Source: Bog-473 sp052148295 (GTDB lineage: Bacteria; Actinomycetota; Acidimicrobiia; Acidimicrobiales; RAAP-2). From it: DNA of 25,583 nt. The stretch is taken from contig JBKQIP010000091.1 in assembly GCA_052148295.1 (NCBI GenBank), positions 1-25,583 of the forward strand, given 5' to 3'. The notes under the pieces were generated by a model that was not told the origin of the DNA, did no database searches, and saw nothing but the letters and a program-made list of their open reading frames with translations. Below are positions 1 to 7,298 of the stretch, piece by piece (within the stretch, counting starts at the first letter, position 1; every line of letters begins with the position of its first letter). Made by a program: the position numbers and the translations under genes.

Positions 1-142
1 CCAGGGTGGCGGCCAGGCTGTAGGCCGGAGCGGTGGAGGCCACCCCGACGACGGTGGAGGAGATGAACCCGAGGGCGCCCCCCTTCAGGCCCTTGTCGCC
101 GACCTCGTCGGCACCTGCAACCGGCACACTGAGATCCGTCAT
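1..142 (-). CDS. APC-family amino acid permease, N-terminal fragment (runs off the window)
   Basis: Only the first 47 residues are in the window. The ATG at 142-140 is preceded on the minus strand by an AAAGGA ribosome-binding site about 6 bases upstream. The peptide begins MTDLSVPVAGADEVGDKGLK and continues with GALGFISSTVVGVASTAPAYSLAATL. That Gly/Ala/Ser-rich first helix, with its ASTAPAYSL stretch, is typical of the first membrane segment of actinobacterial APC-superfamily (amino acid-polyamine-organocation) permeases, which import amino acids or amines with a cation. The substrate cannot be told from this fragment. The 244 bases between it and the sigma gene hold its own promoter region, but I see no convincing -35/-10 pair. 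The assignment rests on a short but characteristic motif. Confidence 0.72.
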   Translation of the reverse strand, partial: MTDLSVPVAGADEVGDKGLKGGALGFISSTVVGVASTAPAYSLAATL

Positions 143-324
143 GGCGATCCTTTCGGGAGCTGGCTGCCCGAACGATAGCCAATCGCCGTCAGAATTGCTT
201 CACTATTCTCAGCCGGACCACCGATCCGGGCGCCGAAGCCGCCCTTGGCCGACGAGGACGGCGGCCGAGCGACATTCAGGTGAGAAAATCGTCATCGCGA
301 ACGCCCCCCGCGTGGGCCTCCTCG

Positions 325-367
325 CCAGCCTCACCCGCGGGCCTCCCCCCAGCCTCACCCGCGGGCC
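325..367. repeat. 19-bp direct repeat, two copies at 24-bp period
   Basis: CCAGCCTCACCCGCGGGCC occurs at 325-343 and again at 349-367. The second copy runs into the palindrome 357-374. It lies just beyond the 3' end of the sigma-factor gene and looks like a locally duplicated terminator arm. Confidence 0.7.
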
Positions 368-379
368 CGCGGGTCAGGC
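352..379 (-). terminator. GC-rich hairpin after the sigma-factor gene
   Basis: An 18-base perfect palindrome, ACCCGCGGGCCCGCGGGT (357-374), extends with a further 4-base arm (GCCT 352-355 / AGGC 376-379) across one mismatch. It starts 8 bases past the stop codon of the sigma gene on the minus strand. There is no T-tract, so it would be a T-less actinobacterial-type terminator or RNA 3' stabiliser; this function is inferred. Confidence 0.45.
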
Positions 380-386
380 CCGCCGG

Positions 387-1148
387 TCACTCGCCGGCCT
401 GGTGCCCGACCCCGCTGCGCAGTTCGGCCAGGCTGGCCGCCAGCAGGCGGGACACGTGCATCTGGCTGACCCCGATCTCGAGGGCGATCTCGGACTGGGT
501 CAGGCCGTCGACGAAGCGCATCCGGAGTATGGACTGCTCGCGCTCGGGCAGCCGGGCCATGGCCGGCCCCAGGAGCGCGCGGTCCTCCACGGCGTCGTAG
601 GTGGGGTCGTCGTCGCCCAGGCGGGCCGAGAGGGGCGCGTTCTCCTCGTCGGGCGCGTCGAGCGAGGTGGCCCGGTACCCCTGCCCGGCTTCCATCGCCT
701 CGAGGATCGCCTCCTCCGAGGTCCCGATGGCGGTGGCCAGCTCGGCCACCGTCGGGCTGCGCCCGAGCTGCTGGACCAGGGTCGAGGTGGTGTGGCCCAA
801 CTCGAGGTAGAGCTCCTGCACGCGGCGGCTGGCCCGGACCGCCCATCCCTTGTCACGGAAGTGGCGCTTCAGTTCCCCGATGATGGTGCGGGTGGCGAAC
901 GCCGCGAAATCGACGCCCCGGGACGGGTCGAAGCGATCGACCGACTTGACGAGGGCGACCGAGGCCACCTGCACCAGGTCGTCCAGCTCCTCGCCCCGGT
1001 GCAGGAAACGCCGGGCCAGCTGGTGGGCCAACCCGAGGTTGGCCGTGATCATGTCCTCCCGTTCGGCTTCGGAGTGGATGATGGCCCCCTCAGCCTCCCC
1101 CGCCGGCGTCGTCTCGCTGGCGGGTGTGCCGTCCCCGCCTGCCGTCAC
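387..1148 (-). CDS. RNA polymerase sigma factor, SigB/SigF/SigG family
   Basis: A 253-residue alternative sigma factor of the group 3 stress/sporulation type. Region 2 covers about residues 34-100 and includes DLVQVASVALVKSVDRFDPS and the FAAFATRTIIGELKRHFRD stretch that recognises the -10 element. Region 3 lies at about 105-165. Region 4 (about 195-245) carries the helix-turn-helix LTQSEIALEIGVSQMHVSRLL for the -35 element. Length matches the SigB/SigF family. The GTG start at 1148 overlaps the TGA of the upstream anti-sigma gene in a GTGA quartet, so it is translationally coupled and is the last gene of the operon antagonist, anti-sigma, sigma. By family knowledge it would be held inactive by a partner anti-sigma and released by the STAS antagonist. 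The regulon cannot be seen here. A hairpin follows the gene. Confidence 0.93.
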   Translation of the reverse strand: MTAGGDGTPASETTPAGEAEGAIIHSEAEREDMITANLGLAHQLARRFLHRGEELDDLVQVASVALVKSVDRFDPSRGVDFAAFATRTIIGELKRHFRDKGWAVRASRRVQELYLELGHTTSTLVQQLGRSPTVAELATAIGTSEEAILEAMEAGQGYRATSLDAPDEENAPLSARLGDDDPTYDAVEDRALLGPAMARLPEREQSILRMRFVDGLTQSEIALEIGVSQMHVSRLLAASLAELRSGVGHQAGE

Positions 1149-1579
1149 GCCAGGGGACCCGGCCGCCGCTTGCGCAACCAGGCCTTGGCCTGGCCCTCAT
1201 GGTGCTCCTGGCCGTGCTCGTCGACCAGGGCGGCCAGGATCTGCTCGCTCAGCTGGTGCGCCGCTCCGTCGCCCGCCTCCGGGGCCGGCCCGGGAACGGC
1301 ACCGATCAGCGTGCAGGAGATCTCGAGGGCGGCGCGGGTGCAGACGAAATCCACCCGCAGCTCGCCGCGGGGCCCGTCGCTGCCGTGCAGGGCCAGCAGG
1401 CACAGCTCCCCCACGGCCAGGCGCAGGTCCTCCAATTCCTCGATGTCGAATCCACTGCGGGCCGAGATCGCCGAGGACACCAGGCGGGCCAGGACCACCA
1501 GGTCGCCCCGGGCCGGAAACGTGAGCTGGACCCGGTCGCCCTCGTTCAGCGTGTCGAGTCCGGGAGCGTCGTCGCTCAT
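1145..1579 (-). CDS. Degenerate RsbW-like anti-sigma regulatory protein
   Basis: A 144-residue protein in the position and size of an RsbW/SpoIIAB anti-sigma kinase. Its ATG (1579-1577) overlaps the stop of the STAS gene and its stop overlaps the sigma start. An open extension upstream would run through the STAS gene in another frame and is rejected. The helix DIEELEDLRLAVGELCLLAL aligns by eye with the N-box helix of GHKL anti-sigma kinases, but the Asn of the E-x-x-x-N motif is Leu63 (Glu59 is kept). I cannot find the G1 (DxGxG) or G2 (GxG) boxes in the C-terminal half, which reads AVPGPAPEAGDGAAHQLSEQ. It may bind the sigma factor or STAS protein without being a kinase. Family membership follows mainly from gene context and the N-terminal half. 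Confidence 0.75.
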   Translation of the reverse strand: MSDDAPGLDTLNEGDRVQLTFPARGDLVVLARLVSSAISARSGFDIEELEDLRLAVGELCLLALHGSDGPRGELRVDFVCTRAALEISCTLIGAVPGPAPEAGDGAAHQLSEQILAALVDEHGQEHHEGQAKAWLRKRRPGPLA

Positions 1580-1917
1580 GGCGTGCCCAGGGCGGCCAGC
1601 GAGTCGACGATACGGAACACCGTCGTCAGGCCGGTGATCTCGAAGATCTTGACGATCCGGGGCTCTGTGACCACCAGCCGCAGCTCGCCACCCTGCTCCC
1701 GGCACCGCTTGAGGGCACCGACCAGCACGCCGAGGGCGGTCGAGTCGAGGAACGTCACCTCGAGGAGATCGACCACCAGATCGGTGCGCCCGCGCGCGAT
1801 CAGCGCGTGGAGTGTCTCCTGCAACTGCGGTGCGGTGGCGACGTCGATCTCTCCCGACACGGCGACGATCGAGAGGCCGAACTCGGTGCGCTCCTCAATC
1901 TGGAAGGGTTGCTCCAT
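1576..1917 (-). CDS. rsbV: STAS-domain anti-sigma factor antagonist (RsbV/SpoIIAA type)
   Basis: A 113-residue single STAS domain. The signature segment VVDLLEVTFLDSTALGVLVG contains the usual phospho-acceptor serine (Ser59 in the LDST motif); SGEIDVATAP near residue 21 is the first beta-strand/turn. In this family the unphosphorylated antagonist binds the anti-sigma protein and frees sigma; phosphorylation by the anti-sigma kinase switches it off and a PP2C phosphatase reverses this. The start is the ATG at 1917-1915 with a GGAGA site 4-5 bases upstream; the much longer open frame beyond it is antisense to the divergent phosphatase gene. It is first in a three-gene operon. The divergent phosphatase at 2168 is the natural candidate for its dephosphorylation. 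Confidence 0.92.
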   Translation of the reverse strand: MEQPFQIEERTEFGLSIVAVSGEIDVATAPQLQETLHALIARGRTDLVVDLLEVTFLDSTALGVLVGALKRCREQGGELRLVVTEPRIVKIFEITGLTTVFRIVDSLAALGTP

Positions 1918-2001
1918 TGCTCTCCGATTCTCGTCGTTCGCCGCCCTGGTGTCGCAGTATGCCCGACATCGTCCGCCGATTGGCCCGCAAGACCTATTGC
2001 C

Positions 2002-2016
2002 AGGTTCGCCGAACCT
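2002..2016. promoter_or_regulatory. 15-bp palindrome in the divergent rsbV / phosphatase promoter region
   Basis: AGGTTCGCCGAACCT is a perfect inverted repeat of 7-base arms around one central base. It sits in the 250-base gap between two divergent genes (starts at 1917 and 2168), where a shared operator would be expected. No consensus that I know matches it, so the role is inferred from symmetry and position only. I see nothing else convincing in 1918-2167. Confidence 0.35.
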
Positions 2017-2167
2017 AAACCTCGCTCCGTCGCGGCGCGGGGATTCCCGGCCCGGCAGCGGCGTGACCGGCCCTCCCCGGGGTTGCCCCTGGGCAAGGGA
2101 CCCCCCACGCAATAGCGTTGACGGTGACGACGACGCCCACGACCGCAGGGTCAGGGGGAGCAGCCGA

Positions 2168-5100
2168 GTGGTGGAACCAGAAGCCGGTGGCCCAACGGCC
2201 GACGAACGGCAACCCACCCATGACCGCATGGAGATGGTGGCCACCTGGGTGGCCCTGCTGTGGGTCTCGGCGGTGGCCATCATCGACGCGGTCTTCGGCG
2301 GCAAGTACGGGCTGATCGGCTTCCTGGCCATCGGTCCCTTCATCGCCGCCGGTTTTGCCAGCCCGCGGCGCACGGCGCTGGTGGGCCTGTACGCCACCTT
2401 CTTCTCGCTGGTGCTCAGCACGCCGCCGCGCCAGTACGACGCGTTGAACCATCTCCTCCGCGTGGTGTTGTTGGTGGTGAGCTCCGGCGTCGCCGTCTGG
2501 CTCTCCACCCTGCGCACCCAGCGCAGCCGCCAACTCTGGACGGCCCGGACGGCCACGCGCATCGAGCGGCGGCGGCGGGTGGCGGCCGAGACGGCGCAGC
2601 GCATGCAGGCGATGGCCCGGGCGCTGACCACGGCGGCCGACCCGGCGCAGGTCGCCGACGCCGTATTCGCCGCGCTGCGCGACGAGCTGCACGTCGACGC
2701 GGCCGTGTTCGCCACGACGAACGAGCGCGGCGTGCTCCACGCCCATCGGCAGTTCGGCTACCGCTCCGAGGCGGACGGTGACGACCTGGCGGTCGCCCTC
2801 GATCCCGGTGCCGTCCGCCACGTCATGCAGCGCCGCGTCGCGCTGATCGCCGAGTCGGTCTCCGACCTGGCGCGCAGCTGGCCGCACTTCGAGGCGTCGC
2901 TGCGCGACACCCGGTTCAGCTCCCTCGCCGTCGTGCCCCTGGTGGTCTCGGACCGCGCCGTCGGGGTGGTCGTGGTCCACTGGGTGCAGCGGCGCGGCAT
3001 CTCCAAGGCGGACCGGAGCTTCCTGTTCACCATCACCGGCGCCGCGGCACAGGCGGTCGAGCGGGCCCGGCTGACGGTCACCGAGTTCGCCAACCTCGAT
3101 CGCGCGCAGCAGCTCCAGGATCTGAGCTCGGCGCTCGCCGCGGCGACCACGCCGGGCGACGTGGCCCACGCCGCGTTGGGTGCCGGCCTGCGGGCCCTGG
3201 GGGCGCAATCGGCGGTCTGCCGCGTCCCGTTGGACGGCGGGAGGCGCGGGCTGGCCTGCCTGGCCGGCAGCGGGCACCCCGCCGTGCTGGCCGAGACCGA
3301 CGTGGGGATGCACAGCACCGTCTCGGGGGCGGCCTACGCGTCGAACCGGACCGTGATCGTCACCCTGGGCGGATACGACCGCGACGATCCCGCCGCCGAG
3401 GAGGTGGTGGCGCCGGCCATGGCGCACCTGGGCCGGCCGATCACCATGGTGGCGCAGCCCCTCACCGGCAACGTGGGCACCCTCGGCGTGCTGGTGTTCG
3501 CCTTCGTGGCCCGCCTCGAGCCCAACGATCCCGAGCTTCGCTTCCTCTCCACCCTGGCCGGACTGACGGCCCAGGCGCTGGAACGGGCCCAGCTGTTCGA
3601 GCAGGAGCGCCAGGCGTTGCGCGACGCCGAGGCGGGACGCGACCGGCTCTCGCTGCTCTCCGACGTCACGAAGTTGCTGAGCTCGAGCCTCAACCCGACC
3701 ACGGTGATGCACCGCACGATGAACCTGGTGGTGGGCCGGCTGGCCGACGCCTGCCTTGTGGAGGTGCCCGGAGAGACCGGTCTCCAGCGGCTCGACGTCG
3801 GGAGCGGGAGCGGGCCGGGCGCCCGCTCGCCGGGCGACCCCGCCGACGAGGACACCCCCTTCGACAGCGACGCCCCGGCCGCGGTGGCCTTCCGCACCGG
3901 GCAGCCCCAGCTCGCCCCCCTGGCCGCGCCGCTGGCCGGCGCGCTCGGGCTGGGTGCCTGCACGGCGCTGGCCGTGCCCATGGTCGCCGACGGCGAGGTG
4001 ATCGGGGTCATGACCTTCGTCGACGGTGCGCACCGGCGCTTTCAGCCCGAGGACGTGGCGTTGGCCACCGAGGTGGCCAGCCGGGCCGGTCTGGCCCTGT
4101 CCAACGCCACCCGTTTCCAGCGGGAGCGGGTGGTGGCCGAGGTCCTGCAGCGGGCCGTCCTGCCCGACTCCCTCCCGCTGGTCGAGGGGATGCATTTCGA
4201 CGCCGAGTACCAGGCCGGCGCGGCCGGGACGTACGTGGGCGGTGACTGGTACGACGTCTTCGAGCTCGACGAGGAGCACGTCTTCTTCAGCGTGGGGGAC
4301 GTCATGGGCAAGGGAGCCTCCGCCGCCGCGCTCATGGGCCAGGTGCGCAGCGCGCTGCGGGCCTACGCCGTGGACGGTCAGAACCCGTCCGAGGCGCTCT
4401 CCTCGCTGGACCACCTCTTCAGCGTGCTGTCCGAGAACCGGGTGGTCACGGTCGTGGTGGGACTGGTCAATCCGAAGACCGGCGTGGTGCGGTTGACCAA
4501 TGCGGGCCACCCGCCGCCCCTCATGGTCCGGGCCGACGGTGCCACCGCCTTCTGCGCCGCCGAGAGCTCGCTGCTCATCGCCGCCGGTCTCGGGCAGCCG
4601 GCCCGCCCCTCCCTCGAGCTGGCCCTGGGTCCGGGCGACACCCTGCTCATGTACAGCGACGGCCTGGTCGAGCGGCGGGACGAATCGATCACGGTCGGCA
4701 TGGACCGCCTGTCCGAGACGGCAACGTTCATTGCCCAGGACGGCTGGCCCCGTCGGTCCGCCGCGCTGCTGGCCTCGCTGCTGAGCCACGACGAGAGCAC
4801 CGATGACGTCGTGGTCCTGGCCCTGCACCACGTCGGCGTCCCGGCCGAGGGTACGGACCGGCCCGAATTGGGTACAGGTCGAAGTGGGATGTCGACCCTC
4901 CACCTGGACCCGGTCGTCGGGAGCACAACGAGGGCACGTCACTGGGTGGCGAGCCGCTTGAGCGACCTCCCGGCCGAGGTGTCCGAGTGTGCCGCGCTCT
5001 TGACCTCGGAGCTGGTGACGAACGCGGTGCTGCACGCCTCGACGCCCCTGTCGGTGACGCTGCACGTGCTGCCCGGGCGCATCCGGGTCGACGTGGCCGA

Positions 5101-5830
5101 CCAGAGCCCGGTCGTACCGGCGGTCAAGGAGTACGGCCCGGAGGCGTCGACGGGACGGGGCCTGACCCTGTTCAACACCCTGGCCTCGGAGTGGGGGGTC
5201 CATTCCGTGCCCGGCGGGAAGATCGTGTGGTTCGAGCTCCCGGTGGACCTGCCCGTGGCCTCGGGCGAATGGTCCGACGGCGACTTCCGGTTCGACCTGA
5301 TCGGCATGGCCCAGGTCGACCGGCACCAGCCCGATGGCCGGTCGCCCCGGGTCATGGTCGACCTGCTGGGGATTCCGGTCGCGCTGCTGCAGAAGTCCAG
5401 CGAGGAGTACGAGGCGTTGTTCCGCGAGCTGCGCCTGATGAAGGAGCGGGCCGACGCGGGGACGCTCTCCCCGACCCTGCTTCCCGACCGGCTCTCGGTG
5501 CTCGTCTCGGAGATCGGCGGCCGGTTCAACGGTTTCGGGCCGGGCATGGACGAGAACTGGCAGGCCGTGGTCGACCGCAACCCGCCGACCTACGACTGGC
5601 ACATCACGCTGCCCCGGGCGGCGCTGACGGCCTGCGAGTTCTACGGCACCATGCTCGACGAGGCCGACGAGTTCAGCCGCTCGACCCAGCTGCTGACCCT
5701 GCCGGCCTCCGACACCAGCGTGGCCGTGCGGCGCTGGTTCGTCTCCGAGCTGATCAGCCAACTCCGGGGCGGAGCGCCCGTCCCGTGGAACCGCAGCCCC
5801 TATCGGGCCGGTCTCATGCAGAAGACGTGA
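2168..5830 (+). CDS. Membrane-anchored GAF x3 - PP2C (SpoIIE) phosphatase - HATPase fusion protein
   Basis: A 1220-residue signalling protein. Residues about 22-112 hold four hydrophobic segments; three GAF-like sensory regions follow (about 150-310, 315-475 and 490-650), then a PP2C/SpoIIE phosphatase (about 665-890). The phosphatase carries the metal-site motifs GGDWYD (from 691), DVMGKG (Asp711) and DESTDD (875-880). Next is an RsbW-like ATPase domain (about 905-1025) with an intact N-box, ELVTNAVLHA (Glu948, Asn952), and a G2 box STGRGLTLF. A C-terminal region of about 190 residues without assigned function ends it. The GTG start at 2168 has AGGGGGAG at 2153-2160, 7 bases away; ATG 2228 lacks a site. 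It faces the rsbV-rsbW-sigma operon. Inference: it dephosphorylates the STAS antagonist in response to membrane or GAF signals, and its ATPase domain may rephosphorylate it. Confidence 0.93.
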   Translation: MVEPEAGGPTADERQPTHDRMEMVATWVALLWVSAVAIIDAVFGGKYGLIGFLAIGPFIAAGFASPRRTALVGLYATFFSLVLSTPPRQYDALNHLLRVVLLVVSSGVAVWLSTLRTQRSRQLWTARTATRIERRRRVAAETAQRMQAMARALTTAADPAQVADAVFAALRDELHVDAAVFATTNERGVLHAHRQFGYRSEADGDDLAVALDPGAVRHVMQRRVALIAESVSDLARSWPHFEASLRDTRFSSLAVVPLVVSDRAVGVVVVHWVQRRGISKADRSFLFTITGAAAQAVERARLTVTEFANLDRAQQLQDLSSALAAATTPGDVAHAALGAGLRALGAQSAVCRVPLDGGRRGLACLAGSGHPAVLAETDVGMHSTVSGAAYASNRTVIVTLGGYDRDDPAAEEVVAPAMAHLGRPITMVAQPLTGNVGTLGVLVFAFVARLEPNDPELRFLSTLAGLTAQALERAQLFEQERQALRDAEAGRDRLSLLSDVTKLLSSSLNPTTVMHRTMNLVVGRLADACLVEVPGETGLQRLDVGSGSGPGARSPGDPADEDTPFDSDAPAAVAFRTGQPQLAPLAAPLAGALGLGACTALAVPMVADGEVIGVMTFVDGAHRRFQPEDVALATEVASRAGLALSNATRFQRERVVAEVLQRAVLPDSLPLVEGMHFDAEYQAGAAGTYVGGDWYDVFELDEEHVFFSVGDVMGKGASAAALMGQVRSALRAYAVDGQNPSEALSSLDHLFSVLSENRVVTVVVGLVNPKTGVVRLTNAGHPPPLMVRADGATAFCAAESSLLIAAGLGQPARPSLELALGPGDTLLMYSDGLVERRDESITVGMDRLSETATFIAQDGWPRRSAALLASLLSHDESTDDVVVLALHHVGVPAEGTDRPELGTGRSGMSTLHLDPVVGSTTRARHWVASRLSDLPAEVSECAALLTSELVTNAVLHASTPLSVTLHVLPGRIRVDVADQSPVVPAVKEYGPEASTGRGLTLFNTLASEWGVHSVPGGKIVWFELPVDLPVASGEWSDGDFRFDLIGMAQVDRHQPDGRSPRVMVDLLGIPVALLQKSSEEYEALFRELRLMKERADAGTLSPTLLPDRLSVLVSEIGGRFNGFGPGMDENWQAVVDRNPPTYDWHITLPRAALTACEFYGTMLDEADEFSRSTQLLTLPASDTSVAVRRWFVSELISQLRGGAPVPWNRSPYRAGLMQKT

Positions 5831-5832
5831 GG

Positions 5833-5851
5833 CCCGGTCAGCGCTGCCGGG
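5833..5851. terminator. Weak hairpin between convergent genes
   Basis: CCCGG (5833-5837) and CCGGG (5847-5851) can pair across a 9-base loop. The two convergent genes here are separated by only 7 bases, so the hairpin overlaps the 3' end of the ParA-like gene. It has no T-tract and is a weak candidate. Confidence 0.2.
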
Positions 5852-6416
5852 TCGCCTTCTTGTACACCTTGCCGTAGAAGTCCAGGCCCTCGGGCGACAG
5901 GCGGGCCGCCGGGCCGCTGGCGATGGACACCCGCTCGGGGATGATGCCCCACACCGGGATGTGCAGCTCCCCCCACCACTCGATGGTGGCGTCCAGGTCG
6001 TTGGTGCCGAGCCGGGCCGAGCAGATGACCACGCCGGCCGGGACGTTCGAGGGGGTCATCTCGAGCGTGGCCACGACCCGGTTCGGCTCCACCCCGCCCG
6101 AGCGGGTGGGGATGATGACGATATCGGCCCGCGCCAGGGCGGCCCGCACGATGCGCTCCTCCCCCGGGGGGGTGTCGACCACCACCACGCCCTCCTCCCC
6201 GTCCATGGCCCGGGCCACCGTGCGCTCCGAAGGCGCCTCGTACAGGTCGACCCCCTCGATCGGCACGGACTCGAACCACTCGGCCGCCGATCCCTGGCGG
6301 TCGGCGTCGACCAGACGCACCGGTGAACGGCCCTTTTGCGCGGCCACACCAGCCAGGTAGATGGCGGTGGTCGTCTTGCCCACCCCGCCCTTGACGTTGC
6401 TCACCACGATGTTCAT
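5838..6416 (-). CDS. Orphan ParA/MinD-like P-loop ATPase
   Basis: A 192-residue single-domain protein of the ParA/MinD/SIMIBI class. The deviant Walker A motif KGGVGKTT is at residues 9-16 with both the signature Lys9 and Lys14. VDADRQGSAAEWFE follows in the switch I region, and VVVVDTPPG forms Walker B/switch II. ParA proteins bind ATP as dimers and position DNA or protein cargo on the nucleoid or membrane. The start ATG at 6416 has a perfect GGAGG 7-8 bases upstream. No parB or parS-like repeat is visible nearby. It lies 48 bases after the second ABC permease on the same strand, so it may be the last gene of the exporter operon, but its own strong ribosome site allows independent expression. 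Cargo unknown. Confidence 0.85.
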   Translation of the reverse strand: MNIVVSNVKGGVGKTTTAIYLAGVAAQKGRSPVRLVDADRQGSAAEWFESVPIEGVDLYEAPSERTVARAMDGEEGVVVVDTPPGEERIVRAALARADIVIIPTRSGGVEPNRVVATLEMTPSNVPAGVVICSARLGTNDLDATIEWWGELHIPVWGIIPERVSIASGPAARLSPEGLDFYGKVYKKATRQR

Positions 6417-6464
6417 TGCGTCGGGACCTCCGCCCGTAGGGTAACGGCCGAACTCGACCTCGGC

Positions 6465-7298
6465 TCACGGCAGCAGCAGCCGCCCCAGCCTCCGTCGGGT
6501 GATGACGATACCCACCACCGCCATGGTGGCCAGGTAGGCGATGTGGATCAGGAGGGTCCAGGCGAAAATACCCAGGTCAGCGGCTCGCACGAGGACCACC
6601 CCCTGGTAGAGCGGGGTGCAGCGGACCACGACCTGCAACCAGCCGGGGTACACGGCGATCGGGTAGAAGGTGCCCGAGAACAAGAAGAGCGGGATGAAGG
6701 TCAGCGAGACCATGTCGAAGTCCTGCCACGACCGCATGAACGTGGTGCCGGCCATCCCGGCCGAGGCGAAGGCCACGCTGATGAGAATGGCGGCGGGCCA
6801 GCACAGGACGGCCCAGGGGGAGACCACGTAGCCCAGCAGCGCCATGATCACGAGGAAGGCGGCCGAGTACAGGGCGCCGCGCAGGACGCACCAGCTCAGC
6901 TCGCCCAGGGCCACGTCGCCCACGCCCAGCGGCGTCGATAGCATGGCGTCGTAGGTCTTGGAGATCTTGAGCTTCATGAAGACCAGGAAGGTCGAGTCGA
7001 TCATGGCGCCGTTCATGGCCGACGCCGCCAGCAGACCCGGGGCGACGAAGGCGGTGTAGGGCACCTCCGTGCCGTCCACCGAGATGGGCCCCACCAGGTG
7101 GGCCAGGCCGATCCCGATCGAGAGCAGGTAGAAGAGCGGCTCGAAGAAGCCCGAGACCAGGAAGATCCACGAGCGCCGGTAGACCAGCAGGTTGCGCTCG
7201 AGCACGCGGGGGGCGTAGCGCCCGCCCAGGAACGACAGCGGGGTGATGCGCAGCGGCAGCTCCCGCCTCGGTTCGGCCGTGTTCAGGTCCGTCCTCAT
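6465..7298 (-). CDS. ABC-2 type permease, second subunit
   Basis: A 277-residue integral membrane protein with about six hydrophobic segments, of the ABC-2 (NodJ/DrrB-like) exporter family. The conserved segment PLFLFSGTFYPIAVYP in the C-terminal half is shared with the neighbouring permease and is typical of this family, as is the early SWIFLVSGFFEPLFYLLSIGIGL helix. The chosen ATG at 7298 forms an ATGA overlap with the stop of the first permease; longer in-frame starts lie inside that gene and are rejected. With the ATPase at 8149-9168 it should form a heterodimeric exporter. The family exports drugs, lipids or polysaccharides; the substrate cannot be named from sequence. Confidence 0.9.
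   Translation of the reverse strand: MRTDLNTAEPRRELPLRITPLSFLGGRYAPRVLERNLLVYRRSWIFLVSGFFEPLFYLLSIGIGLAHLVGPISVDGTEVPYTAFVAPGLLAASAMNGAMIDSTFLVFMKLKISKTYDAMLSTPLGVGDVALGELSWCVLRGALYSAAFLVIMALLGYVVSPWAVLCWPAAILISVAFASAGMAGTTFMRSWQDFDMVSLTFIPLFLFSGTFYPIAVYPGWLQVVVRCTPLYQGVVLVRAADLGIFAWTLLIHIAYLATMAVVGIVITRRRLGRLLLP

Noticed and set aside
1124..2167. Upstream extension of the phosphatase frame to about 1124
   Set aside because: It overlaps rsbV and the anti-sigma gene on the opposite strand; the GTG at 2168 with AGGGGGAG is the first start with a good ribosome site.
2015..5761. A 1248-codon open frame on the minus strand opposite the phosphatase fusion
   Set aside because: Its product is rich in Gly, Arg, His and Gln with no domain-like segments; it is the GC-bias shadow of the plus-strand gene, which has clear motifs throughout.
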